DNA of 64,000 bases from Rhodanobacter panaciterrae (GCF_014651895.1 NZ_BMXT01000002.1:434001-498000); one strand, 5' to 3'. Shown: positions 53,091 through 62,421, counted from the first letter of the stretch. A program made the numbers and translations. Notes: generated by a model not told the origin, from the letters alone.

Positions 53091-53411
53091 ATGCGCCGAC
53101 TCGTCGCCAGCCTCCCGCTCGCCCTGCTGCTCGCCGCGTGTTCGCCTACGCCGGCACCATCGCAATCTGCAGCCAGTCAGACTGCACCCGCCAATGCCGC
53201 GCTCGGCTCCACCGAATGGTATGCATGGGTCGATCAATCGCTGGGCATCGACGATAGCAACGGACATGGCACACAGCCCGGTTCGGCCGAATGGAATCAG
53301 GCCGTGCAGAACAAGCTGGGCCAGGAGGCGCCGCAATCGAAACCCGGTTCGCCGGAATGGCAGCAGTCCGTCGATGCCTTGCTGCGCACACGCATGTCGC
53401 CATCGTCCTGA
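53091..53411 (+). CDS. Small lipoprotein with three GSxEW repeats
   Basis: A 106-residue lipoprotein: signal MRRLVASLPLALLLAACSPT with lipobox LAAC, then a Pro/Ser/Ala linker. The mature part is three copies of a ~20-residue unit: GSTEWYAWVDQSLG, GSAEWNQAVQNKLG and GSPEWQQSVDALLR (pattern GSxEWxxxVxxxL). I do not know a family of this name. It stands alone and converges with the SNF2 gene (30 bp). Likely periplasmic or outer-membrane; the function is unknown. Confidence 0.7.
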   Translation: MRRLVASLPLALLLAACSPTPAPSQSAASQTAPANAALGSTEWYAWVDQSLGIDDSNGHGTQPGSAEWNQAVQNKLGQEAPQSKPGSPEWQQSVDALLRTRMSPSS

Positions 53412-53441
53412 GCGATGCGTTGAACCATCAGTCGCCTGGCG

Positions 53442-56400
53442 TCAGCCCGGTGCCAGCAGGGTATCCAGGTCGGCCTGTTCGAAGCTGAGTTTTTCGCGGC
53501 TGCCGCCGCCTTCCAGTACCGCCGCGGCGAGTTCGGCTTTGCGCGCCTTCAACTCTTCGATGCGTTCTTCCACCGTGCCGCTGGTAATCAGGCGGAACAC
53601 GAAGACCGGCTTGTCCTGACCGATGCGATGCGCGCGGTCGCTGGCTTGCGCTTCGGCGGCCGGATTCCACCACGGGTCGTAGTGGATCACGGTGTCGGCG
53701 GCGGTGAGGTTGAGGCCAACGCCACCGGCCTTCAGCGACAGCAGGAACAGCGGCACCTCGCCGTTCTGGAAACGCTGCACCGGTTCGGCACGGTCACGCG
53801 TGTCGCCGGTGAGGGTGACGTAGCGAATGCGCCGACGATCGAGCTCGGCCGCGATCAGTTTCAGCATGCCGGTGAACTGCGAGAACAGCAGCACCTTGCG
53901 GCCCTCGTCGAGCAGCGCCGGCAGCATGTCCATCAGCAGTTCGAACTTCGCCGATTCGTGCACGCCACGCGCCACTTCCAGTTTCACCAGCCGCGGATCA
54001 CAGCAGACCTGACGCAACTTCAGCAGCGCATCCAGCACCACGATGCCGGAGTGCGCGATGCCGCGCTGGGCGATCACCTCACGCAATTCTTCCGCCAGCG
54101 ACAGGCGCAGGCCTTCGTACAGTTCGCGCTGGCGACCTTCGAGCACCACACGGCGGGTGATCTCGGTCTTCGGCGGCAGCTCCTTCGCCACCTGCGCCTT
54201 GGTCCGACGCAGGATGAACGGCGCCAACCGCAGATTGAGCCGCTGCTGGCATTCCTCGTCGTGCTGCTTCTCGATCGGCACGCGGTAGAAGCGACGGAAC
54301 GCGCCCTCGTCGCCGAGCAGGCCGGGTACGGCCAGATCGATCTGCGACCACAACTCGCCCAGATGGTTTTCCAGCGGCGTACCGGTGAGGCAGACATAAC
54401 GCGGCGTACGCAGACTGAGCAGCGCGCGGCGTGCCTGCGTGCGCGGGTTCTTCACCTGCTGCGCCTCGTCCAGCACGATCAGCGCGAACGACTGCTTGCG
54501 CAGTGCGATCACGTCGCGCGGCAACAACGCGTAGCTGGTCAGCACGATGTCCTGCGCGCCGAGCTGGGCGAATTCTTCGGCGCGCTGTGGCCCGTGCAGG
54601 GTCAACACCTGCAGCATCGGCGCGAAGCGCGCGATCTCCGATTGCCAGTTCGGAATCAAGCTGGTCGGCACCACGATCAAGGCCGGCTGGGTCAGCGCAC
54701 CGCTCTGTTTCAGCGACAACAGATGAGTGATCAGCTGCAGCGTCTTGCCCAGACCCATGTCGTCGGCCAGCACACCGCCGACGCCGGCTTCGGCCAGCGC
54801 GTTCAACCAGCGCAGACCTTCGCGCTGGTACGGCCGCATCTCCACCGTGAGTCCTTCCGGCACGGCATCGCTGGCGCGCTCGGCGGCGTCGCGCAGGCGC
54901 GCGGCGAAGCCGAGCAGCGGCTCGGCCGCTTCCAGCGTGCCGCCGCCGGGCATCGCCGCGACGAGCTCCTCCAGTCGGCCGGCCTGCACGCGCGGCAGAT
55001 GAAGTTTCTTGCGCGGCTTCTCCAGATATTCGGCCAACGGCGCCAGCAGCCCACGCAACTCCTTCAGGCGCACCGGCACGCGGCGGCGCGCATCGACCGG
55101 CGCGTACCACACCGCGTCTTCCGGCTCGTTCGGCGCCGGGCTCAGGTTCAACTGATGCTCGGCCAGTGCCTGCGCCACCGCGGGCAACAGGTTGTATCGC
55201 TGGCCATCCAGCTCGATGCCGATTTCCAGATCGAACGCGTGATCGTCGTTGTCTTCCACCGCCTGGCCGTACCAGCGCACCGGACCTTCCAGTACTTCGA
55301 ACGGGAAGCTCGGCGCGTACTCGACCTGGAAGTTTTCCGCCTCGAGCTTGGGCCGCAACGCCAGCCAGCGTGCCGGCGTGTTGACCTCCAGCGCGCCGGC
55401 GTAACCGGTGCCGGGAAACAGCCAGGCATCCTCGGGCAGGGTTTCGGCGACGTCCCACGGCAGGCCTTCGGTGTCCACGCCAGGAGTGAGGCCGGCACGT
55501 TCGAGCTGCTCCATCGCGGACAGTTCCTCGGCGCGACGGCGGGTGATCTCGACCAGTTGGCCGTTGCGCACACGCCGCACCAACGGCTCGCCGCCGCGAC
55601 CGGGCAGGCGTTCGCCGGCGTAGTCGAACGCCAGCCGCGCATAGCCCAGCGGCGGCGTGCCAGCGGCCAGTCGCGCGTGCCGGGTCAGCGCATGCAGGAT
55701 CAGTACCGGCTTCGGCGCCAGTTGCGAGCGGCGCAGTTCGCCGAATACCTGCGGCAACGGCACCCGGGTCGCCAGCCGGCTACCCGGCAGGCGGCTGCGC
55801 AGGCGACGACCGTGCTCGTGCTTCAGCGGCGGCAATTCAAGCCAGTGGGTTTCCTCGGCCGCGGCATCGAACAGGCCCAACGTGGCGCGCTCGGCGTCGA
55901 GATACCACAGAGCATCGATGCGCAGCAGGCGCTGACTGTGCGGCAGCAAGGGCAGCAGACGCTGGCTGCCGTCCGGCTCCATCTGCCAGTGCCAGTTGAG
56001 TTGATGCGACTTGCCGCGCGACAGCCGCAATCCGGCCAGTCCGCCGAGGAAGCACGGCGCGGTGTCGAGGATCTCGGCCAGCAAGGTGTCGCCGACATGA
56101 CCACCGAGGCGCGCATAGCTGCGCCCTTTGCGCACGCTCTGCGGCAAGCCCAGCATGGTGGCGGCAAGACGCTGCTCGTGCGGTTGCAGCGGCGACTGCG
56201 CCAGGTGCCGGCTGTCCAGCGGCACCGGTCGCGCATAGCGACCATGTTCGGCCACCGCCAGCAATACCGGCGCCACATCCAGCCGGGCGAACGCGGCGCC
56301 TTCTTCGGGCAGCACTTCCAGAAAGAAACCGAGCACGCCATGGTCGCTGACCACGGCCGGCTTCGGCGCAGCCAGCAGCCGTCGCCATGCCTGCGGCAAC

Positions 56401-56465
56401 GCTTCGTCCTCGCCGGCCGGCGCGGTGGCGTCGTGCTGTTTCTCGTCCGGTTGCTGCATGCGCAT
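53442..56465 (-). CDS. SNF2-family DEAD/DEAH-box helicase
   Basis: A 1007-residue SNF2/Rad54-type ATPase. The N-terminal half is a large domain of unknown function common to bacterial SNF2 proteins; no SWIM zinc finger is seen. Helicase motifs: Walker A LADDMGLGKT, motif II DEAQ (LDEAQQVKN), LTGTPLENHLGELWS, RRTKAQVAKELP, GGVGLNLTAADTVIHYDPWWNP and motif VI DRAHRIGQ. It probably translocates on DNA or remodels bound protein. The ATG at 56465 is uncertain; 56459 or a TTG at 56486 are possible. It follows gpsA by 106 bp. Confidence 0.93.
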   Translation of the reverse strand: MRMQQPDEKQHDATAPAGEDEALPQAWRRLLAAPKPAVVSDHGVLGFFLEVLPEEGAAFARLDVAPVLLAVAEHGRYARPVPLDSRHLAQSPLQPHEQRLAATMLGLPQSVRKGRSYARLGGHVGDTLLAEILDTAPCFLGGLAGLRLSRGKSHQLNWHWQMEPDGSQRLLPLLPHSQRLLRIDALWYLDAERATLGLFDAAAEETHWLELPPLKHEHGRRLRSRLPGSRLATRVPLPQVFGELRRSQLAPKPVLILHALTRHARLAAGTPPLGYARLAFDYAGERLPGRGGEPLVRRVRNGQLVEITRRRAEELSAMEQLERAGLTPGVDTEGLPWDVAETLPEDAWLFPGTGYAGALEVNTPARWLALRPKLEAENFQVEYAPSFPFEVLEGPVRWYGQAVEDNDDHAFDLEIGIELDGQRYNLLPAVAQALAEHQLNLSPAPNEPEDAVWYAPVDARRRVPVRLKELRGLLAPLAEYLEKPRKKLHLPRVQAGRLEELVAAMPGGGTLEAAEPLLGFAARLRDAAERASDAVPEGLTVEMRPYQREGLRWLNALAEAGVGGVLADDMGLGKTLQLITHLLSLKQSGALTQPALIVVPTSLIPNWQSEIARFAPMLQVLTLHGPQRAEEFAQLGAQDIVLTSYALLPRDVIALRKQSFALIVLDEAQQVKNPRTQARRALLSLRTPRYVCLTGTPLENHLGELWSQIDLAVPGLLGDEGAFRRFYRVPIEKQHDEECQQRLNLRLAPFILRRTKAQVAKELPPKTEITRRVVLEGRQRELYEGLRLSLAEELREVIAQRGIAHSGIVVLDALLKLRQVCCDPRLVKLEVARGVHESAKFELLMDMLPALLDEGRKVLLFSQFTGMLKLIAAELDRRRIRYVTLTGDTRDRAEPVQRFQNGEVPLFLLSLKAGGVGLNLTAADTVIHYDPWWNPAAEAQASDRAHRIGQDKPVFVFRLITSGTVEERIEELKARKAELAAAVLEGGGSREKLSFEQADLDTLLAPG

Positions 56466-56571
56466 GCGATCCGTGGCGACAACCAAAACGTTGAGCTTAG
56501 CAGCGCCGAGGCAGGATGCGATCGTCGTCGTGCGTGCAGATCAAAGGAACCTGCAGCGCCAACGGAATGGC

Positions 56572-57597
56572 TCAGGCCGTGCCGAATAATCCGTGCGGAT
56601 ATTCCGGCTTCTGCTCACGCGCCATCAGTGCCTTGAGCCCGTCGACCGGGGTGACCTCGCCATGCAGCACGGCGCGTACGCCGGCACTGATCGGCAGGTC
56701 CAACCCGTGCTTGTCGGCCAGCCGCGCCACTTCGTCGGCGGTGAGGATGCTCTCCACCACCTGACCGATCTGGCGCACCGCCTCGTCGATCGCCACGCCA
56801 TGTCCCAGCGCGAGGCCGAGCCGGCGATTGCGCGACAGGTCGCCGGTGCAGGTCAGCACCAGATCGCCGAGGCCGGACAGGCCGATCAGTGTCTCCGGTC
56901 GTGCACCTAGCGCCACGCCCAGACGCAGCATCTCGTTCATGCCGCGGGTGATCAGGCCGGCACGCGCATTCAGGCCCAGCTGCATGCCGTCGGCGATGCC
57001 GGTGGCGACCGCCAGCACGTTCTTCATCGCGCCGCCGAGTTCGGCACCAAGCATGTCGCTGCCGGAATACGCGCGCAGATTCGGCGCGTGCAGCAGGCTC
57101 GCCAGTTGCTGCGCGAATACCGCGTCGTCCGAATGCACGGTGACCGCGCTGGGCAGCCCGGCGGCCACTTCCTTCGCGAACGACGGGCCGGTGACCACCG
57201 CCGCGGCGCGGCCGGGCAACTGCTCAGCCACCAACTCATGCAGGAAGCGGCCGGTACCCGGTTCGAAACCCTTGGTTGCCCACGCGATCGCGGTATGGGC
57301 GTCGAGCAGCGGCGCCAGCTCGGCCAGCATGGCGGCGAACGCATGGCTGGGCACCACGATCAGCACGATGTCGGCACCGCGCACGGCGCTGGCCAGATCG
57401 CTTTCGTAGGCCAGCTCCGCCGGCAGTTCGATATCCGGCAGATAGCGCTGGTTGCAACGGCTCGTCGCCATCGCCGCCAGCGCGGTGCGGTCACGCCCCC
57501 ACAACCGGGTCGGCACGCCATTGCGCGCCGTCAGTGCCGCCAGCGCGGTGCCCCAGGAGCCGGCACCGAGAACGGTCAGCATCGGGTTTTCAGCCAT
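56572..57597 (-). CDS. gpsA: Glycerol-3-phosphate dehydrogenase [NAD(P)+]
   Basis: A 341-residue enzyme reducing dihydroxyacetone phosphate to glycerol-3-phosphate for phospholipid synthesis. The NAD site is [37 protein letters not shown] and the catalytic Lys motif [19 protein letters not shown] follow; [25 protein letters not shown] is the family signature. It is 9 bp downstream of secB, the usual secB-gpsA pair in proteobacteria. Confidence 0.97.
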   Translation of the reverse strand: MAENPMLTVLGAGSWGTALAALTARNGVPTRLWGRDRTALAAMATSRCNQRYLPDIELPAELAYESDLASAVRGADIVLIVVPSHAFAAMLAELAPLLDAHTAIAWATKGFEPGTGRFLHELVAEQLPGRAAAVVTGPSFAKEVAAGLPSAVTVHSDDAVFAQQLASLLHAPNLRAYSGSDMLGAELGGAMKNVLAVATGIADGMQLGLNARAGLITRGMNEMLRLGVALGARPETLIGLSGLGDLVLTCTGDLSRNRRLGLALGHGVAIDEAVRQIGQVVESILTADEVARLADKHGLDLPISAGVRAVLHGEVTPVDGLKALMAREQKPEYPHGLFGTA

Positions 57598-57606
57598 GCC
57601 GTCGAC

Positions 57607-58110
57607 TCAGCTGTTGAGCGTGGCCGGGACCTCATCGCCACCCATCGCGCGGCGCTGCTGCTCGGCGAACAGCGCGTCGAAATTGATCGGCTGCAGCAGG
57701 AACGGCGGGAAGCCGCCTTCCAGCACCAGCGAGGAAATCACCTGACGGGCATACGGGAACAGCAGGTTCGGGCAGTAGCTGCCGATGATCCCGGCATGCT
57801 CCAGTTCGTTGAAGCCGGCGATGCCGAACAGGCCGGCCTGTTCCACTTCGGCCAGATAGGCAGTGCGCTGACCGACCGTGCAGGTCAGTGTGAGGCTGAG
57901 CACCACCTCATACATGTTGTTGCCCAGATCGGTGGCCTTCTGACCCAGGTTCAGCTGCACCTGCGGCTGATCCTGTCCGTCGATGTCCTGGAAGATCTGC
58001 GGCGCATTCGGCGCCTCGAAGGACACGTCCTTCACATAGATCTTCTGCATCACCAGCTGCGGCTGACTGGCCTGGCCGCTGGCCTGGTCGTTGGTGATCT
58101 CTTGCGCCAT
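57607..58110 (-). CDS. secB: Protein-export chaperone SecB
   Basis: A 167-residue tetrameric cytoplasmic chaperone that delivers unfolded precursors to SecA. Family blocks: QKIYVKDVSFEAPNAPQIF, MYEVVLSLTLTCTVGQRTAYLAEVEQAGLF, and GSYCPNLLFPYARQVISSLVLEGGFPP. A GAGGAA Shine-Dalgarno lies seven bases upstream of the ATG. It is transcribed together with gpsA. Length and composition are normal. Confidence 0.97.
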   Translation of the reverse strand: MAQEITNDQASGQASQPQLVMQKIYVKDVSFEAPNAPQIFQDIDGQDQPQVQLNLGQKATDLGNNMYEVVLSLTLTCTVGQRTAYLAEVEQAGLFGIAGFNELEHAGIIGSYCPNLLFPYARQVISSLVLEGGFPPFLLQPINFDALFAEQQRRAMGGDEVPATLNS

Positions 58111-58210
58111 CGGGAATTCCTCGGGGTCTAGTCAGGTAGAAAAAGAGGTCGATTGTTCCATACATCCCCTCGGCACGCACGCCAGGCGGCATCCGGCAGG
58201 GCGGAACAGA

Positions 58211-58240
58211 TTGCGCACAGCCTTGTTTTTCTGCGAGAAT
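58211..58240 (+). promoter_or_regulatory. Possible promoter of rpmB-rpmG
   Basis: In the 320-bp gap 58111-58430, TTGCGC (58211-58216) and GAGAAT (58235-58240) are 18 bases apart, giving a leader of about 180 nt before rpmB. Weak -10 match (4 of 6); read by eye. The rest of the gap holds no gene I can support. Confidence 0.3.
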
Positions 58241-58430
58241 ACGCGGCTCGCCTCGATCGACCCGGTGTTTCCGGGCAGTCCGCCACGCGGTACGGACCTC
58301 ACGATCATGCGTGGCAACAACCTCCAGCATCGCGTGGCGCATAGCGCCGCTGGGCCGATGTCACCCTGGCTAACGGGTGTTTACCGACTTTCAAAGCCAC
58401 GGCTTCTGAAGTCATTCAACGGAGGTCGTC

Positions 58431-58667
58431 ATGGCCCGTGTATGTCAAGTCACCGGTAAAGGTGTGCAGAGCGGCAACAACGTCTCGCACGCCAACAACC
58501 GTACCCGTCGCCGCTGGTTGCCAAACCTGCATGAGCGTCGCTTCTGGGTCGCCAGCGAGAATCGCTGGATCAAGCTGCGTGTGTCCAACAACGCCTTGCG
58601 CACGATCGACAAGAATGGCATCGAAGCCGTGATTGCCGAGATGCGCGCTCGCGGCGACAAGGTCTGA
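58431..58667 (+). CDS. rpmB: 50S ribosomal protein L28
   Basis: A 78-residue ribosomal protein of the large subunit. [40 protein letters not shown] is the typical L28 start, followed by the conserved [22 protein letters not shown] lies six bases upstream of the ATG. First gene of the rpmB-rpmG operon; rpmG follows 10 bp later. Confidence 0.98.
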   Translation: MARVCQVTGKGVQSGNNVSHANNRTRRRWLPNLHERRFWVASENRWIKLRVSNNALRTIDKNGIEAVIAEMRARGDKV

Positions 58668-58677
58668 GGATTAAATC

Positions 58678-58845
58678 ATGGCAAACAAGACCCAAGACAA
58701 GATCCGCATGATCTCCTCGGCCGGTACCGGCCACTTCTACACCACGCAGAAGAACAAGAAGAACACGCCGGAAAAGTTCGAGTTCAAGAAGTACGATCCG
58801 GTCGTGCGCAAGCACGTGATGTACAAGGAAGGCAAGATCAAGTGA
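58678..58845 (+). CDS. rpmG: 50S ribosomal protein L33
   Basis: A 55-residue ribosomal protein. The sequence runs [20 protein letters not shown], then [20 protein letters not shown] and [15 protein letters not shown], which is the L33 pattern. No zinc-binding cysteines are present, so this is the C-minus form. It is 10 bp after rpmB with GAGGA just before the ATG. Three hairpins follow directly, the last being a terminator. Confidence 0.98.
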   Translation: MANKTQDKIRMISSAGTGHFYTTQKNKKNTPEKFEFKKYDPVVRKHVMYKEGKIK

Positions 58846-58907
58846 CCAAATGGCCCACGCGCGCAGCGCGTGGCTAGCCATTTGGTCATCCCTGCGAAGG
58901 CAGGGAT
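58844..58907. repeat. Two tandem palindromes after rpmG
   Basis: Palindrome 1: GACCAAATGGC (58844-58854) pairs with GCCATTTGGTC (58877-58887) and encloses CCACGCGC-gca-GCGCGTGG (58855-58873). Palindrome 2: ATCCCTGC-gaag-GCAGGGAT (58888-58907), which resembles the CCTGCGAAGGCAGG class of dispersed proteobacterial repeats. They start at the rpmG stop codon and may protect the transcript 3' end. Confidence 0.65.
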
Positions 58908-58955
58908 CGCTTTTGCTCTTGCTCCCGCATCTGCAACAGCGACACTGGTGCCTCC

Positions 58956-58988
58956 AAGAAAACCCGCCCCCAAGGCGGGTTTTCTTTT
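58956..58988 (+). terminator. Rho-independent terminator of rpmB-rpmG
   Basis: A 13-bp stem AAGAAAACCCGCC (58956-58968) / GGCGGGTTTTCTT (58974-58986), loop CCCAA, ending in a T-run (TTTTCTTTT). It is about 110 bp after the rpmG stop. Confidence 0.88.
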
Positions 58989-59030
58989 GCCCGCTTGCTG
59001 CCAGCACAACGCAGCCGTCATCATCCCGTG

Positions 59031-59579
59031 ATGACCTCGGATCCGGCCCTGTTCCCCGCCTTGCTCGGCGAACGCTGGCACCAGCTGTCCGCGCCCGTAC
59101 AGCAGATGCATGGCAACGTACCCCACGTACTAGCACGCGGCACAGCCGATGTGGAAGGTGCCACCAACCTGCCCATCCGCTGGTTGCGGCACCTGCTGGG
59201 ACTGCCGGAGCCCGGCCTGCAACAACCACTGGAAGTGAGCATCGAGCGCCGTGGTACGCGAGAAATCTGGACGCGTCGCTTCGCCGGCAAGCAAATGCGC
59301 TCGGTACTGGATCGCGTGACCAACTTGCCGCTGCTGAGCGAACGACTGGGTCCGATCACGCTGCGTTTCGAGTTGCTTCGCGATGGCAAGGTCATCGACT
59401 GGCAGCTGCGCAGCGCACGAGTGTTCGGCCTGCCGCTGCCACTCGCACTGTTCGGCGAGGTGCTGTCGCGCAGTGGCGCACAGGACGGACGCTACACGTT
59501 CCACATCGACACTCGATTGCCTCTGCTCGGGCGCCTGGTCGCCTATCGCGGTTGGCTGGAGATCGTCGATGGCAACTGA
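59031..59579 (+). CDS. DUF4166 domain protein
   Basis: A 182-residue protein of the DUF4166 family: PALFPALLGERWHQLSAPVQQMHG at the start and LPIRWLRHLLGLP, IWTRRFAGKQMRS, ITLRFELLRDGKVIDWQLRSARVFGLPLP and FHIDTRLPLLGRLVAYRGWL. In relatives this domain often lies next to or is fused to saccharopine-dehydrogenase-like proteins, and such a gene is two positions downstream here. The function is unknown. It overlaps the next gene by 11 bases. Confidence 0.82.
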   Translation: MTSDPALFPALLGERWHQLSAPVQQMHGNVPHVLARGTADVEGATNLPIRWLRHLLGLPEPGLQQPLEVSIERRGTREIWTRRFAGKQMRSVLDRVTNLPLLSERLGPITLRFELLRDGKVIDWQLRSARVFGLPLPLALFGEVLSRSGAQDGRYTFHIDTRLPLLGRLVAYRGWLEIVDGN

Positions 59580-59979
59580 AGCCGCACCGGTGATCGTGTT
59601 CGACGGCGTTTGCCTACTGTGCAGCCGCTGGGTCGACTTCATCCTGCGGCACGATCGCGAAGGCCGTTTCCGGCTCGCCACCATGCAGAGCAGTCACGGC
59701 AGCAGCTTGCTGCGAGCGCACGGCCTGTCGCCGGACGACCCGACATCCTTCCTGCTGGTGCAGGACGGCCACGGCTACACCGATACCGACGCGATTGCGC
59801 GCGTACTGAGTCAGCTAGGCCGTGGCTGGGCACTGGTCAGCGGTTTGTTGCGTGCCATCCCGAAGTTTCTGCGCGACCCGGCGTACCGCTGGGTCGCACG
59901 CCATCGCTACCGACTGTTCGGGCGGCGCAAGCTATGTCGCGTGCCTGATGCCGCGCATGCCGCACGGTTTCTGGACTGA
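59569..59979 (+). CDS. DCC1-family thiol-disulfide oxidoreductase (DUF393)
   Basis: A 136-residue thioredoxin-like protein of the DCC family. The name motif is DGVCLLCSRWVDFIL (D12, C15, C18: DxxCxxC). LATMQSSHGSSLLRAHGL, LVQDG and FLRDPAYRWVARHRYRLFGRR complete the family pattern. The start at 59569 overlaps the end of the DUF4166 gene by 11 bases, implying coupled translation. The substrate is unknown. Confidence 0.87.
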   Translation: MATEAAPVIVFDGVCLLCSRWVDFILRHDREGRFRLATMQSSHGSSLLRAHGLSPDDPTSFLLVQDGHGYTDTDAIARVLSQLGRGWALVSGLLRAIPKFLRDPAYRWVARHRYRLFGRRKLCRVPDAAHAARFLD

Positions 59980-59985
59980 TTCCAC

Positions 59986-61095
59986 TCAATCCAGCACCTC
60001 CAGCCCTGTGTTCAACGCATAACCAGCGAAGCCATCCACCAACTGATCCAGCGTGAGCAGGCCCATACATGGTTGCGCGCCTTTCGCCGCCACCAGACCA
60101 TCGGCCAGCCGCTGCGCCAGCACCACCGCCGGGGTCACCGGTACTTGCGGGCCGTCACCTGCCGCCGCGTCGAGCCACCAACGCAGTCGCAACGACGCAC
60201 CATCGATACCGGAGCCGGCAAGTTCCACCACCATGCCACCGACATCCGAGCCGAAACGGATGAAGCGCTCACTGAAGCGACGCAGACGTGGCGCGTACGC
60301 GGCGAGATTGCGGACCAAACCCAGCCGCACCAGCCACGCCGCACACCAGGTACCCCATTGCAGCAGCGGCAACTCCAGTCCGGCGCGAAACAGCACCGTG
60401 CGCACTTGAGGGTAACGTTCCGGAAACAGCTCCAGATCCGGCACCTCGCAAACACCGACACGCCGGCGCCCGAACGGAAACGCTTGCCGCTTGCTGGATA
60501 TCCAGCCATAGACATGCTGCCAGCGGCCATCGCGCCAGACCCGGATCGGCCGCCCGCAATAGCCGAGGATCGAGGCCACCGTGGCATCGCCACGCGGTGT
60601 GCGATTGCCCGGATTGATCGCGTGCTCGATCGAGTGCAGGGCACTGAAACGCGGCAGCAATGCATCGACCACCGCACTGCTCAGCGCAGGTACGCTCGAC
60701 GCACCGCTCACCAGTAGTCGTCCGGCTTTGCGGGCGCGCTCGTCCAGGCGTCCGATCCCGCTGACAAAATCGCGACCATCGGCGAGATCGATATAGTCAC
60801 TGCCACAGACCAGACAGGCCTCGGCAACCCGATAGTCCTGACTCTGAAACGGGCCAGCAGTATGGATCACCAGCTGCGGTGCCAATCGCGCCAGTGCTGC
60901 CGGCAGATCGGAGGCAATGACGTCGAGCGTGGCGACCTCCACCGAGGCATCCCCGAGCTCATCGCGCAACGCTTCCAGCGCTGGCCGCTGCCGACCCACC
61001 AGTATCAGCATGAAGCGTGGATCGCCCGCCAGCCGTCGCGCAATACGTGAACCGAATACGCCCGTCGCGCCGATCAGGACCACCCGCAAAGCCAT
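59986..61095 (-). CDS. Saccharopine dehydrogenase-like NAD(P)-binding oxidoreductase
   Basis: A 369-residue oxidoreductase. The Rossmann start is MALRVVLIGATGVFGSRIAR, with RLAPQLVIHTAGPFQSQDYRVAEAC, DLADGRDFVSGI and SGASSVPALSSAVVDALL, typical of saccharopine dehydrogenase-like/trans-acting enoyl reductase proteins. A C-terminal substrate domain follows. True lysine metabolism is unlikely. GGGAG lies 5 bases before ATG 61095. It converges with the DCC1 gene (6 bp), so it is not co-transcribed, although the trio recurs in other genomes as I recall. Confidence 0.85.
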   Translation of the reverse strand: MALRVVLIGATGVFGSRIARRLAGDPRFMLILVGRQRPALEALRDELGDASVEVATLDVIASDLPAALARLAPQLVIHTAGPFQSQDYRVAEACLVCGSDYIDLADGRDFVSGIGRLDERARKAGRLLVSGASSVPALSSAVVDALLPRFSALHSIEHAINPGNRTPRGDATVASILGYCGRPIRVWRDGRWQHVYGWISSKRQAFPFGRRRVGVCEVPDLELFPERYPQVRTVLFRAGLELPLLQWGTWCAAWLVRLGLVRNLAAYAPRLRRFSERFIRFGSDVGGMVVELAGSGIDGASLRLRWWLDAAAGDGPQVPVTPAVVLAQRLADGLVAAKGAQPCMGLLTLDQLVDGFAGYALNTGLEVLD

Positions 61096-61170
61096 ACCCG
61101 CTCCCTGAGAAAGGTTCGCCACGTGCTATCCGCGGCACCTCCACAACTCTCGCACGCCTGTGGCCAAGCG

Positions 61171-61200
61171 CAAAAGAAAAGCCCGCCATGCGGCGGGCTT
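61171..61200 (-). terminator. Rho-independent terminator after the desaturase gene
   Basis: On the minus strand, AAGCCCGCC-gcat-GGCGGGCTT (stem 61179-61187 with 61192-61200) is followed by TTCTTTTG. It lies 27 bp after the desaturase stop codon. Confidence 0.85.
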
Positions 61201-61227
61201 GTTCAGACTGCTTCAGCAACTACGCGA

Positions 61228-62421
61228 TCAAGCGGTCGCGACGGTGTAGCCCTTGAGCCGCTGTGCGAATTCCTGCAAGGCACGGATGCCGCTTTCTTCG
61301 GCCTCGTGGATCCACTGCTGCAGGCCCTTCAGCGCCTGATCGGCACCGCGCTGCTCCATCAGCGCCGCGAGGCGGTTGCGGAAGTCGCACACGATATTGA
61401 GCGTGGGACGCTTGGCCAGCACGGCCTGCAGCTTCGCGCTGCCTTCGTTGTCCAGCCAGCGGCCGCCATCGGCAAGCGCCAAGCGCATGCGGCGCGGCAC
61501 GGCCTTCAGGTTCTCGCCAGCATGCTGGGCTTCGTCGCGCAGGGTCGGGATGATCACGCCGCGGTAGAAGTCGGTCATCGCCTGGAAGCGGTGGGTCAGC
61601 ACGGCCTTCAGCGTCTCGGCATCCGGCAGGCGCACGTTCGGACGCACATCCAGTGACGGCGCCACGCGCAACACTTTGGCCAGACCGACTGCACGGAACA
61701 TGCAGATGGCCGCCCAGCCGATGTCGAATTCCCACTTGCGCAGCGCAAACTTGGCCGAGCTGGGAAACGCGTGGTGATTGTTGTGCAGTTCCTCACCGCC
61801 GATCCAGAAACCCCACGGAATCAGGTTGCGCGCGGTGTCGGCGCTTTCGAAATTGCGGTAGCCGGCCCAATGGCCGATGCCGTTGACGAAGCCGGCGGCC
61901 CAGAACGGAATCCACACCATCTGCACCGCCCACAGCGCGGCGCCGATCACGCCGAACAGCGCGATGCTGATCAGCAGCATCAGGGTCGGGCCCCAATACG
62001 GATGCGCGCCATAGACCTTGTGCTCGACCCAGTCGTCCGGCGTGCCGCGGCCGTACTGTTCCATGTCCTGCTTCGACTCGCAGGCATCGCGGTACAGTGA
62101 GACGCCGTCCCAGAACACCTTCTTGATGCCGTAGATCATCGGGCTGTGCGGATCTTCCTCGGTCTCGACCTTGGCGTGGTGCTTGCGATGCACCGCCACC
62201 CACTCACGGGTGACCATGCCGGTGGTCAGCCAGCCCCAGAAACGGAAGAAATGCGCCAGCACCGGGTGGAAATCCACGCCGCGATGGGTCTGGCTGCGAT
62301 GCAGATACAGCGTCACCGTGAAGATGGTGAGCTGGGTCACGATCAGCATATAGACCACAATCTGGCCCCAGCTTGCGCCGGTGAGACCGTTGTTCAGGAA
62401 ATTGAGCACTGCATCGAGCAT
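61228..62421 (-). CDS. Fatty acid desaturase (delta-9 acyl-CoA/phospholipid type)
   Basis: A 397-residue integral-membrane desaturase that introduces a double bond in acyl chains using a di-iron centre. The three His boxes are HRSQTH (41-46), HRKHH (78-82) and ELHNNHHAF (box 3). Four to six hydrophobic segments lie between them. A long cytoplasmic C-terminal part (after about 250) is typical of this group. ATG 62421 is chosen over a GTG 9 bases upstream; neither has a good Shine-Dalgarno. It should serve membrane-fluidity control. Confidence 0.93.
   Translation of the reverse strand: MLDAVLNFLNNGLTGASWGQIVVYMLIVTQLTIFTVTLYLHRSQTHRGVDFHPVLAHFFRFWGWLTTGMVTREWVAVHRKHHAKVETEEDPHSPMIYGIKKVFWDGVSLYRDACESKQDMEQYGRGTPDDWVEHKVYGAHPYWGPTLMLLISIALFGVIGAALWAVQMVWIPFWAAGFVNGIGHWAGYRNFESADTARNLIPWGFWIGGEELHNNHHAFPSSAKFALRKWEFDIGWAAICMFRAVGLAKVLRVAPSLDVRPNVRLPDAETLKAVLTHRFQAMTDFYRGVIIPTLRDEAQHAGENLKAVPRRMRLALADGGRWLDNEGSAKLQAVLAKRPTLNIVCDFRNRLAALMEQRGADQALKGLQQWIHEAEESGIRALQEFAQRLKGYTVATA

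Noticed and set aside
53628-56636. A 1002-codon open frame on the plus strand opposite the SNF2 helicase
   Set aside because: It is the antisense shadow of a convincing gene in high-GC DNA: very rich in Arg/Gln/His/Leu with no domain. The minus-strand product has all helicase motifs.
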